From Bathyarchaeum sp965602795 (GTDB lineage Archaea; Thermoproteota; Bathyarchaeia; Bathyarchaeales; Bathyarchaeaceae), in NCBI GenBank assembly GCA_965602795.1, contig CBFCZR010000015.1:1-19065 (forward strand): a stretch of 19,065 nucleotides of DNA. The letters are read 5' to 3'. Numbering within the stretch: the first letter of the stretch is position 1; the number at the start of each line of letters is the position of its first letter. Position numbers and translations under genes: made by a program. Under the pieces are notes generated by a model, which ran no database searches, was not told the origin of the DNA, and saw nothing but the letters and a program-made list of their open reading frames with translations. Positions 13,662 to 19,065 of the stretch are shown here, piece by piece.

Positions 13662-14552
13662 ATGAGTTATCGTGAACTGTTCGTGTCCCCGTCTCCCGTC
13701 TTCGCAGGCAACAAACCATCTCTTGAAGAAGCCGAATACGCCATTTTAGGCGTCCCCTTCGACGTAACCAGCACCTACCGCAGCGGAGCAAGATTCGCGC
13801 CCCTCGCCATCAGAGAAGCCTCCCTCAACATTGAAGGCTACAGCTTCAGAACCGGCACCTCTATCGAGGAACTGAAAATCCATGACCTTGGAGACCTGCA
13901 TGTCGCCGGAGATGTTGAATTGACTCTGGGGCGTTTAGCGTTGGTTGCACAGAATCTTTTCGAAGACAAGAAAGTTCCAGTGTTCCTCGGAGGAGAGCAC
14001 ACTATTACGTTGGGTGTTATGCGGAGTCTCGACGAAGGCGTTGCCGTGGTAAGCTTCGATGCTCACTTAGACCTGCGCGACGACTACCTCGGTCTCTCTG
14101 TGTCCCACACAACCTTCATGCGTAGAATCAAAGAAGATGTTAAGCCTTCCAAGATTCTGGAGATTGGCACCCGAGCAGTATGCAAGGAAGAGCTTGACTA
14201 TGCAAAAACCTCTGGAATCGATTATTTAACTGCCCAGCAGATACGAGAAGAAGGCACCAAAAACATGGCTAAAAACATCCGTGACATCCTCAAGAGTTAC
14301 GAAAAAATCTACATAACAATAGACATGGATGTTCTGGACCCTGCCTTTGCGCCTGCGGTTCAAAACCCTGAACCTGAAGGACTGGACACCACAACGCTTC
14401 TGGACCTTCTAGAGACTGTATGCGACAGTCGAGTAATCGGAGTCGATTTGGTTGAGGTAGCGCCCCATTATGACCAGGGATTAACCGCCACTCAGGCGGC
14501 AAAGACCCTTTTTGAAGTTTTATGCTGTTTAGAGAAAGCACGAAAAGGGTAG
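13662..14552 (+). CDS. speB: Agmatinase (arginase/ureohydrolase family)
   Basis: Manganese-dependent ureohydrolase, most likely splitting agmatine into putrescine and urea in polyamine synthesis. The 296-residue length fits. Metal ligands are visible as His113 (GGEHTIT), Asp133, His135 and Asp137 (SFDAHLD), and Asp221 and Asp223 (TIDMDVLDPAFAP). The substrate-side loop SHTTFMRR (149-156) is agmatinase-like. The motif after the last ligands reads APAVQNPEPEGL where many relatives have a glycine-threonine-rich APGTGTPEPGG, a mild deviation. Archaeal members also include arginase-like and other amidinohydrolases, so substrate is inferred. Single gene, 26 bases from the convergent methyltransferase. 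Confidence 0.88.
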   Translation: MSYRELFVSPSPVFAGNKPSLEEAEYAILGVPFDVTSTYRSGARFAPLAIREASLNIEGYSFRTGTSIEELKIHDLGDLHVAGDVELTLGRLALVAQNLFEDKKVPVFLGGEHTITLGVMRSLDEGVAVVSFDAHLDLRDDYLGLSVSHTTFMRRIKEDVKPSKILEIGTRAVCKEELDYAKTSGIDYLTAQQIREEGTKNMAKNIRDILKSYEKIYITIDMDVLDPAFAPAVQNPEPEGLDTTTLLDLLETVCDSRVIGVDLVEVAPHYDQGLTATQAAKTLFEVLCCLEKARKG

Positions 14553-14578
14553 TGTGCACAGTTCTGGGCGTCTTGGGG

Positions 14579-15919
14579 TCAGCTGTTTTCTTTTTTTAGT
14601 TTCGCTATGAAGAAGCCGTTGCATTCATGAATGTGAGGATACAGTCTTTGGCACTTGGTTAATCCCCTTAATCCGGGTAAGCCAATTCTGGGTTTTGTAT
14701 CTACTGGCTTGAATTCTGGGTGTCGCTTCAGAAAGTTTTCGATAACCCTCTCGTTTTCTTCCACTGTTATGCTGCATGTGGAGTAGACCAGAAAGCCTCC
14801 CCTCTTCACGTAGTCTGCGCACTGCTCTATCATCTCAGCTTGAATCTTCGCCATACCCAACATCGACCTTTTGGTGAGCCTCCACTTCGCGCCCGGCGTC
14901 TTCCCAAAAGTTCCTGTGCTCGTGCATGGGGGGTCCAGAATCACCAAGTCCGCGGAAACGTTTACGGGCAAAGTTTTCCTTGCGTCAGCAACCAGTGGCT
15001 GAACTATGTTTGCGCCCATGCGCTCTGTTTCTCTCTTCCATACACGTATCCTTCGTTTTGAGTAGTCAACAGAAATGATTGTTCCCCTGTTTTCCATCAG
15101 CTGCACCAAGTAGGTTGTTTTGGCTCCTGGGGCTGCGCACACATCAAGCACTGTAGTGTCAGGTTTTGGGTCTGCGATTTCCGCGGCTAGGCAACTAGCT
15201 TTGTCTTGGATATAGAAGAGCCCCTGCCTGAAGCTTTGCGTTCTTATGAGCGGTTTCTTTCTTTGAACCAACATATAGGTGTGCTTGAGTTGCTGAACCT
15301 TTTCCAGAACTATCTTTTCGGCTTCAAGTTTTTGGAGCAAGGTTTCTTGTGGTGCCTTCAGAGTGTTCAGTCGCACGTAAACTGGCGGAATCTCCGCGGA
15401 TTTTTCTAAGAACCTTAGGGCTTCGGCTCTTCCCAGCAGCCTGAAACAGTATTTCACAAACCACGTGGGGTGATATGTCTGCAGTCCAATCTTTTCTGTT
15501 TCCTCTAGCCCCTTTAATGCAGACTCGGGGTTGATGCTCAGTATTTCCCCGAGAACCTCCTCCGTATCTTCGAGTTCCCGCCACCCCAGTATTGAGCGCC
15601 CCATCCTCGCTATCTTAGCGGCGTTCTCCAGGTTTCCGTCAGCCAGCTTTGTTTCGTAGACGTAGAGGCGAAGAAAAGCTCTGGAACCAAGTTTGAACTC
15701 GTTAAGGGACCGAGGCGCTAAAACCGAGTTCAGCAGGAAGTCAATGTAGTTCTTTTTTCGCAGAGTCTCAGACACTAGCCTGTGGGCTAAGCCGATGGCC
15801 TTTCGGTCTTTTATTCTCAGCTGCTTTGTTGCCCTGTTTAATGCTAAACGCTCACCCAATCGCTGCAGTTCAATCCAGCTCAAAGTTTCTATGGCGAGCG
15901 TCCAAGCTTCCCTTAACAT
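14579..15919 (-). CDS. NusB/RsmB-type RNA cytosine-5 methyltransferase (NSUN family)
   Basis: S-adenosylmethionine-dependent enzyme forming 5-methylcytosine in tRNA or rRNA. The 446 residues contain an N-terminal NusB-like helical domain (about 1-150) and a C-terminal Nop2/RsmB Rossmann domain. Motif I is DVCAAPGAKTTY (259-270), the cofactor acidic loop SVDYSKRRI (283-291), the catalytic pair is Cys332 in LDPPCTSTG and Cys382 in YSTCSITVEENE; both cysteines are present, so it should be active. A basic SKRR/KRRH-free linker and a C-terminus NGFFIAKLKK are typical. The substrate (16S rRNA as in bacterial RsmB, 23S or tRNA) cannot be told from sequence. It is divergent from the DUF167 gene with a shared promoter region. 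Confidence 0.92.
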   Translation of the reverse strand: MLREAWTLAIETLSWIELQRLGERLALNRATKQLRIKDRKAIGLAHRLVSETLRKKNYIDFLLNSVLAPRSLNEFKLGSRAFLRLYVYETKLADGNLENAAKIARMGRSILGWRELEDTEEVLGEILSINPESALKGLEETEKIGLQTYHPTWFVKYCFRLLGRAEALRFLEKSAEIPPVYVRLNTLKAPQETLLQKLEAEKIVLEKVQQLKHTYMLVQRKKPLIRTQSFRQGLFYIQDKASCLAAEIADPKPDTTVLDVCAAPGAKTTYLVQLMENRGTIISVDYSKRRIRVWKRETERMGANIVQPLVADARKTLPVNVSADLVILDPPCTSTGTFGKTPGAKWRLTKRSMLGMAKIQAEMIEQCADYVKRGGFLVYSTCSITVEENERVIENFLKRHPEFKPVDTKPRIGLPGLRGLTKCQRLYPHIHECNGFFIAKLKKENS

Positions 15920-15951
15920 TTTAACTTGCCTTTAATGTGTCATAAGTAGAC

Positions 15952-15964
15952 GCCTATTAAAGGC
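15952..15964. promoter_or_regulatory. Near-palindromic TATA region between divergent genes
   Basis: GCCTATTAAAGGC has GCCT/AGGC arms around an AT core. On the minus strand CTTTAATAGG would start transcription near 15933, 14 bases before the methyltransferase ATG; on the plus strand the same core could serve the DUF167 gene with a leader of about 47 bases. The minus-strand spacing is the better one. Confidence 0.4.
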
Positions 15965-16029
15965 TTGATAACCATTAGGCAAGTACGAGCCTTGTCTGAA
16001 GGTTTGATATTCGCGTGTTGGTGTGAGAA

Positions 16030-16320
16030 ATGAAGTTACAAGAGACTGCTCAGGGAGTGATTCTGGATGTGTATGTTAAACCAAAATCAAGCAAGTTTAG
16101 GGTGGAAGTAGATGTAGACGAAGTTATAGTGTCATGCCGTGAAGCTCCGGTGAAGGGCAAAGTTAACCGAGAATTGGTGAAAAAGCTTTCGCGGCTTTTT
16201 AATGTACACGTGGAGCTTGTTGCAGGGGTTAGTACAAGAAAAAAGAAAATTCTAATCAGGGGAATTAAAGCAGAGGAAGTTAACAGAATCCTAGCTTCTG
16301 CATCAAATAGTCAGCGTTAG
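16030..16320 (+). CDS. DUF167 (UPF0235/YggU) family protein
   Basis: Small alpha/beta protein of the DUF167 family, 96 residues, function not established. The family pattern is clear: VILDVYVKPKSSK near the N-terminus, then VSCREAPVKGKVNRELVKKLSRLF (47-70) where relatives read A-P-P-x-x-G-x-A-N, and LVAGVSTRKKKILIRG (77-92) matching the G-x-x-S-R-x-K-x-x-x-I signature. GGTG 6 bases before the ATG at 16030 supports the start. No operon partner; the MoeB-like gene starts more than 100 bases on with its own TATA box. Confidence 0.9.
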   Translation: MKLQETAQGVILDVYVKPKSSKFRVEVDVDEVIVSCREAPVKGKVNRELVKKLSRLFNVHVELVAGVSTRKKKILIRGIKAEEVNRILASASNSQR

Positions 16321-16348
16321 TTTGGTTGATACGCGTTTGTGCAGTAAG

Positions 16349-16358
16349 CTATTTAAAA
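16349..16358 (+). promoter_or_regulatory. TATA-box promoter of the MoeB/ThiF-like gene
   Basis: CTATTTAAAA is a good archaeal TATA match. A start of transcription about 25-28 bases downstream falls on or next to the ATG at 16382, which suggests a leaderless transcript beginning with the short frame at 16382-16447. Confidence 0.5.
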
Positions 16359-16381
16359 GCTGGAATGAACGCTTCTTTTAG

Positions 16382-16447
16382 ATGTTTGATGTTGTAGATG
16401 GGCGTGAGGCTATGTTGCCCTTTCATGTTCATCTTTGGGGTGAGTGA
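16382..16447 (+). other. Possible leaderless 21-codon reading frame overlapping the MoeB-like start
   Basis: ATG at 16382 opens a 21-codon frame beginning MFDVVDGREAMLPFHVHLW and stopping at TGA 16445-16447. Its end overlaps the GTG at 16440 by eight bases (GTGAGTGA), the layout of translational reinitiation. It lies the right distance from the TATA box for a leaderless start. No relative is recognised, and it may be only an untranslated leader. Confidence 0.25.
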
Positions 16448-17519
16448 AATAGTTAAGCCTGAACACTCGGAATGTAGGGAGCTCTCAGACGAAGAGCGTG
16501 AATACTATTCAAGGCAGATTGTTCTGGCTGGAATGGGCTACACTGCCCAGCTTAAACTGAAAAACTCTAAGGCTTGCTTGCTGGGTGTAGGCGGGTTGGG
16601 CTCGGTTGCGTCTATGCAGCTGGCGGCTATGGGCGTTGGATATCTGCGCATCGTTGATCGGGATGTTGTGGAGTTAATTAACTTGCATCGGCAGCATCTC
16701 TACGGCGTTGACGTTGTGGGGTACCCGAAGGTTGAGGTTGCCGCCAAGCGATTACGTAATCTGAATCCTTACATCACAGTAGAGCCTCTTCCCCTCTCAA
16801 TAAATGAAGCCAACGCAGAAGACATTGTGGCGGGCATGGATGTTGTGGTCGACGGCTTGGACAGCATGGCTGCCCGCTACGCCATTAACAGAGCCTGCAT
16901 AAAACTAGGTGTACCTTACGTTTTTGGAGCTGCCGTAGCCACCGCTGGAAACTTGTCCACGATAGTTCCGGGGGAAACAGCGTGCCTTGGATGTTTCTAT
17001 GGAGGTCTGGATGACAAAAAGTTGCCTAAATGTGGGGAGGTGGGGATTCACCCTTCCTTGGTTAATGTGGTTGCTAGCTTGGAAGTCAGTGAGGCGGTTA
17101 GGATACTTACTGGAAAGCAGCCTCTTCTAGTTAACAAGCTTCTTCATTTTGACTTGGATGAGATGGAATTCACTGAGATTAGCCTCTCAAAGGTTGAGTC
17201 CTGTCCCGTCTGCGGATTACATCCAGTCTCTTCTTCAAAGCATCTCCAACGGGAAACGGTTGAAGAAATCTGTGGACAAAGAGGCAGGAAAGTGTTTGTT
17301 GTTGTTCCAAAAGAACGCTTGAATGTTAACCTCAGAGAGTTGAGGAACTATTTGGAGAGGAAAGGGTTCAGCATCAAAGCTGAAGGCAAACTTGGGTTAA
17401 CCTTTAGTCTAGGCGATGTTAAGGTGAGCGCTCTAAAAAGCGGAGTTGTTACCCTCGAAGGCGTCAAAAGAAAAGATGAAGCGCTCAAGTTTTTCAACGA
17501 ATTAACAGGCAGCTGGTAG
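16440..17519 (+). CDS. E1-like adenylating enzyme (MoeB/ThiF family)
   Basis: Adenylates the C-terminus of a ubiquitin-like sulfur carrier (MoaD/ThiS/SAMP type), for molybdopterin, thiamin or tRNA thiolation or for protein conjugation. In the 359-residue form from GTG 16440 it has ELSDEEREYYSRQI, the nucleotide loop GVGGLGS (49-55), IVDRDVVELINLHRQHLY with Asp73 and Asp75, VVDGLDSMAARY, zinc cysteines CLGC (182/185) and CPVC (255/258), and Cys198 in PKCGEVG, at the place of the active cysteine of ThiF. A C-terminal extension of about 90 residues follows, ending in VVTLEGVKRKDEALKFFNEL, similar to the tail of other archaeal MoeB-like enzymes; there is no rhodanese domain. Starts at ATG 16398 or 16425 are in frame but add a cysteine/phenylalanine-rich segment unlike the family, so the start is uncertain. 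The carrier partner is not in the window. Confidence 0.88.
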   Translation: MSEIVKPEHSECRELSDEEREYYSRQIVLAGMGYTAQLKLKNSKACLLGVGGLGSVASMQLAAMGVGYLRIVDRDVVELINLHRQHLYGVDVVGYPKVEVAAKRLRNLNPYITVEPLPLSINEANAEDIVAGMDVVVDGLDSMAARYAINRACIKLGVPYVFGAAVATAGNLSTIVPGETACLGCFYGGLDDKKLPKCGEVGIHPSLVNVVASLEVSEAVRILTGKQPLLVNKLLHFDLDEMEFTEISLSKVESCPVCGLHPVSSSKHLQRETVEEICGQRGRKVFVVVPKERLNVNLRELRNYLERKGFSIKAEGKLGLTFSLGDVKVSALKSGVVTLEGVKRKDEALKFFNELTGSW

Positions 17520-17638
17520 TGCGGATTTCTGAAAAAAGTTTGTTTTCAACAATACGCTGTTATTAGGAGCCTAATATGTTTGTTGAAGTTAGTGCTTTTT
17601 CTGGGGGAACCAAGCAGAGCGCAAGAAATTTTTTACAA

Positions 17639-17649
17639 AAGATATAAAC
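17639..17649 (+). promoter_or_regulatory. TATA box of the tRNA-Val gene
   Basis: AAGATATAAAC centred about 38 bases before the mature tRNA 5' end, allowing a short 5' leader that RNase P would remove. Confidence 0.5.
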
Positions 17650-17681
17650 GAATCCTGCAACCGTTTAGATTCGGAGAAGAT

Positions 17682-17776
17682 GGGCCCGTGGTCCAGTTGG
17701 TTAACTCCATTTGAGGCCAAAAGACGCTTCCCTCACGCGGAAGAGATCTCCGGTTCAAATCCGGACGGGCCCACCA
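17682..17776 (+). tRNA. tRNA-Val (anticodon CAC) with a D-loop intron
   Basis: Found by folding by hand. Acceptor stem GGGCCCG (17682-17688) pairs fully with CGGGCCC (17766-17772), followed by discriminator A and an encoded CCA. The T arm is TCCGG-TTCAAAT-CCGGA (17749-17765). The anticodon arm is CTTCC-CTCACGC-GGAAG (17727-17743), loop of seven with anticodon CAC. The D region is 18 bases too long; removing 17704-17721 leaves GTC-CAGTTGGTTAA-GAC, a normal archaeal valine D arm with the GG pair. All other arms are perfect, so this is a functional interrupted gene, not a pseudogene. Reads the GTG valine codon. Confidence 0.9.
17704..17721 (+). other. 18-nt non-canonical tRNA intron in the D loop (position 21/22)
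   Basis: The interruption can form a relaxed bulge-helix-bulge: TGGT (17698-17701) pairs with GCCA (17716-17719, one G-U), flanked by three-base bulges TAA (17702-17704) and AAA (17720-17722), with an inner CTC/GAG hairpin. Cutting after the second base of each bulge removes exactly 18 bases. The identical A residues at both edges mean the boundaries could slide by one base without changing the product. The outer helix is weak. Confidence 0.8.
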
Positions 17777-17795
17777 CAATCATTTGTCTGTACTC

Positions 17796-18236
17796 TTAAC
17801 CTTGGAGGTTTTCCCGTATTTTCTGCGCAGTCTCGTCTAGGTCTCTTCTTTCCGGCTTTTCGAAGCCCTGATGTCCACCCATGGCTCCTATTGCTTTTGA
17901 CAGCAGGTCTCCTCTGAATCGTGGTATGACATGAACGTGAAAGTGCATCACCATCTGGCCAGCAGCTCTACCGTTAAGCTGAAGAATACTGATGCCCTCG
18001 GCGCCAACGGTTTTCTTCACGGCAGCACTAACTCGCTTAACCACTGCGAATATGTCTGCTAACACATTTTCGGGAATCTCATAGATGTTTTCAAAATGTT
18101 CACGGGGAACAACCAAAGTGTGACCGATGCTGGCGGGATTCAAATCCATAAAAGCCATTACAGCAGCATCCTCGTAGATTATGCTTGCAGGTGCTTTGCC
18201 TGAGGCTATGCCGCAGAAAGGACAACCCCCACTCAT
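17796..18236 (-). CDS. HIT-family nucleotide hydrolase/transferase
   Basis: Histidine-triad protein of about 146 residues acting on nucleoside monophosphate conjugates (Hint/Fhit superfamily); the true substrate is unknown. The zinc-type N-terminus CPFCGIASGKAPA, the block AFMDLNPASIGHTLVVPREHFENI and the triad HFHVHVIPR (His98, His100, His102, with the middle region QLNGRAAGQMVMHFHVH) are clear. I chose the ATG at 18236, preceded by GAGTGA; a GTG four codons upstream overlaps that site. It lies on the strand opposite to the two flanking tRNA genes. Its stop is 20 bases beyond the tRNA-Val end. Confidence 0.93.
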   Translation of the reverse strand: MSGGCPFCGIASGKAPASIIYEDAAVMAFMDLNPASIGHTLVVPREHFENIYEIPENVLADIFAVVKRVSAAVKKTVGAEGISILQLNGRAAGQMVMHFHVHVIPRFRGDLLSKAIGAMGGHQGFEKPERRDLDETAQKIRENLQG

Positions 18237-18330
18237 TTTCTTTTTCACTCCAACAATTCAGCCTTATTCTTGCAGAGGTTAATATTTTACGGTTCAGCTT
18301 CAAGGTCAGCTGGACCATGTTTTTCAAAAA

Positions 18331-18340
18331 GCTTAAAAAA
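18331..18340 (+). promoter_or_regulatory. TATA box of the tRNA-Phe gene
   Basis: GCTTAAAAAA ends 26 bases before the mature 5' end of the tRNA, a typical archaeal spacing for a stable RNA with little or no leader. Confidence 0.55.
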
Positions 18341-18365
18341 CAAGTTATGGTTCATGTTGAGTGGC

Positions 18366-18470
18366 GCCGAGGTAGCTCAGACTGGGAGAGCACTCGACCC
18401 AACAACAGCATTGTTGGGGGTGAAGCTGAAGACCGAGCTGTCGCCGGTCCAAGTCCGGCCCTCGGCACCA
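18366..18470 (+). tRNA. tRNA-Phe (anticodon GAA) with an intron in the anticodon stem
   Basis: Acceptor stem GCCGAGG (18366-18372) pairs with CCTCGGC (18460-18466), then discriminator A and encoded CCA. D arm GCTC-AGACTGGGA-GAGC (18375-18391). T arm GCCGG-TCCAAGT-CCGGC (18443-18459). The 3' half of the anticodon stem, CCGAG (18433-18437), has no contiguous partner; removing 18397-18424 joins CTCG to G and gives CTCGG-CTGAAGA-CCGAG with anticodon GAA. The mature molecule then matches the archaeal phenylalanine tRNA pattern throughout. Reads TTC and TTT codons. Confidence 0.92.
18397..18424 (+). other. 28-nt non-canonical tRNA intron at position 30/31
   Basis: A textbook bulge-helix-bulge can be drawn. 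The central four-pair helix is CACT (18391-18394) with GGTG (18419-18422, one G-U). The three-base bulges are CGA (18395-18397) and AAG (18423-18425). The inner helix is CCCAACAA/TTGTTGGG, eight pairs with a five-base loop. Cleavage after the second base of each bulge removes exactly the 28 bases needed to restore the anticodon stem. The agreement between the fold-derived cut and the tRNA-derived cut is independent support. Confidence 0.9.
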
Positions 18471-18596
18471 CCATTTTAAATTGGCAAGAGCCGAAAGTTT
18501 TCACTTTTACCCTTTTGAAATCGCAGCTGGTCAACTGAGCTAAGCGACCATTAACCTTAATTTTGGTTGTTTACACAAGAAAACTCGCGCATCACT

Positions 18597-18863
18597 ATGA
18601 TCCACGCTTCAACTCTGTTCGTTTTCCTCGTGATTGTGAACATTGTCTCACTGATGTTCTTTGGAGTGGATAAGCTGAAAAGTAAGATGGGAGGATGGAG
18701 GATTTCGGAGTTGAGGCTTCTGTTGGTTGCGCTTTTTGGGCCGTTCGGGGCATACGCAGGTATGCTGCTCTTCCATCATAAGACTCGTAAGGTCAAGTTT
18801 CTTCTGGTCCCGATTTTCTTGTTCATCCACTTATGTTTGATAGTGTATTTTCGCCTAATTTGA
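18597..18863 (+). CDS. DUF1294 family small membrane protein
   Basis: Eighty-eight residues with the DUF1294 pattern: a first membrane helix (about 5-22), FFGVDKLKSKMGGWRISELRL (21-41), a second helix around ALFGPFGAYAGMLLF (45-59), the conserved HHKTRKVKF (60-68) and a third helix (69-86). Function is unknown for the family; members are integral membrane proteins. I chose the ATG at 18597; a TTG ten codons upstream adds polar residues not seen in relatives. It has no operon partner and follows tRNA-Phe by about 125 bases. Confidence 0.88.
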   Translation: MIHASTLFVFLVIVNIVSLMFFGVDKLKSKMGGWRISELRLLLVALFGPFGAYAGMLLFHHKTRKVKFLLVPIFLFIHLCLIVYFRLI

Positions 18864-19017
18864 GGCATGTGCTTCTCCAACTAACCCTTCAAACTTTGCC
18901 ATTATGCACATCCAAAATTTTGAGTGCTTAATCGTTTCCAATACCCCTGCAAAAAAGTCCGACCTTCGACACCACATAAGTTTTATGGAAAGTGTACCGT
19001 CATGGTAAGGCATATTA

Positions 19018-19065
19018 GTGAATGCGCCACTAAATCTGGATATTGTAAAAGATGTTTTGGGGAGA
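19018..19065 (+). CDS. Possible start of a gene running off the right edge
   Basis: GTG at 19018 opens a frame of 16 codons to the window end, VNAPLNLDIVKDVLGR, which reads like a normal protein start; AAGG lies about 8 bases upstream and an AT-rich stretch (ATAAGTTTTATGG, 18975-18987) could be a promoter. An overlapping frame from ATG 19002 is also open but cysteine rich and less convincing. Too short to identify. Confidence 0.3.
   Translation, partial: MNAPLNLDIVKDVLGR

Noticed and set aside
17682..17776. Reading the tRNA-Val locus as a pseudogene with an expanded D arm
   Set aside because: Every other stem is perfectly paired, a promoter and CCA are present, and removal of 18 bases restores a standard D arm.
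18397..18424. The CCCAACAA/TTGTTGGG hairpin as a transcription terminator or repeat
   Set aside because: It lies inside tRNA-Phe and forms the inner helix of the intron; the mature tRNA is only complete without it.
18185..18538. Plus-strand reading frame spanning the HIT start region and tRNA-Phe
   Set aside because: It runs through a functional tRNA gene and opposite the HIT gene; protein sequence has no family resemblance.
1..19065. Search for CRISPR arrays, insertion sequences, toxin-antitoxin pairs and defence genes
   Set aside because: No spaced direct repeats, transposase motifs or typical defence proteins were seen; the only tandem repeat is the short one before rpoD.

Overview
The window is archaeal chromosome. 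Evidence: A-type ribosomal proteins in archaeal order, RNA polymerase subunits D and N, archaeal TATA-box promoters, two tRNA genes with bulge-helix-bulge introns at non-canonical positions, and mevalonate-pathway genes of the archaeal type (phosphomevalonate dehydratase plus isopentenyl phosphate kinase). The gene set suggests a TACK-group archaeon, and a Bathyarchaeia-like lineage is my best guess. No sequence search was possible.

Layout. (1) From 1 to 9679 everything is on the minus strand. In transcription order it reads S13, S4, S11, then after a promoter gap rpoD, L18e, L13, S9, rpoN, enolase, S2, Memo-family protein, mevalonate kinase, phosphomevalonate dehydratase large and small subunits, and the first 46 codons of isopentenyl phosphate kinase. 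The transcription/translation block therefore runs directly into isoprenoid lipid precursor synthesis. Start codons are unusual here: TTG for S4, S9, S2 and Memo, GTG for rpoD and L18e, and apparently ATT for rpoN. (2) From 9891 to 12381 two moeA paralogues lie in tandem (molybdenum/tungsten insertion into molybdopterin). (3) From 12388 to 13595 there are three small genes: a four-helix membrane protein, a coiled-coil protein I do not recognise, and an HNH-like zinc-knuckle protein that has lost its histidines. (4) From 13662 to 17519 come an arginase/agmatinase-family enzyme, a NusB/RsmB-like m5C methyltransferase, a DUF167 protein and a MoeB/ThiF-type E1-like enzyme. (5) From 17682 to 18863 come tRNA-Val(CAC) with an 18-nt D-loop intron, a HIT-family protein on the opposite strand, tRNA-Phe(GAA) with a 28-nt intron in the anticodon stem, and a DUF1294 membrane protein. 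A further gene may begin at 19018.

How they fit together. Mevalonate kinase, the dehydratase and isopentenyl phosphate kinase are three of the four activities that turn mevalonate into isopentenyl diphosphate by the archaeal route. The anhydromevalonate phosphate decarboxylase is not in the window. The MoeA pair and the E1-like enzyme belong to molybdopterin/tungstopterin or related sulfur-carrier chemistry.

No insertion sequence, CRISPR array, prophage or defence island was seen, and no gene-free stretch exceeds 300 bases. The longest gaps are 9680-9890 (promoter of the S13 operon and the moeA leader), 12763-12968 (divergent leaders), 8090-8255 (rpoD promoter and a short tandem repeat), 17520-17681 (tRNA promoter, otherwise nothing recognised) and 18864-19017 (nothing recognised). 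The most novel observations are the two non-canonical tRNA introns, the ATT start of rpoN, the dehydratase genes inserted in the conserved mevalonate operon, and the degenerate HNH protein.
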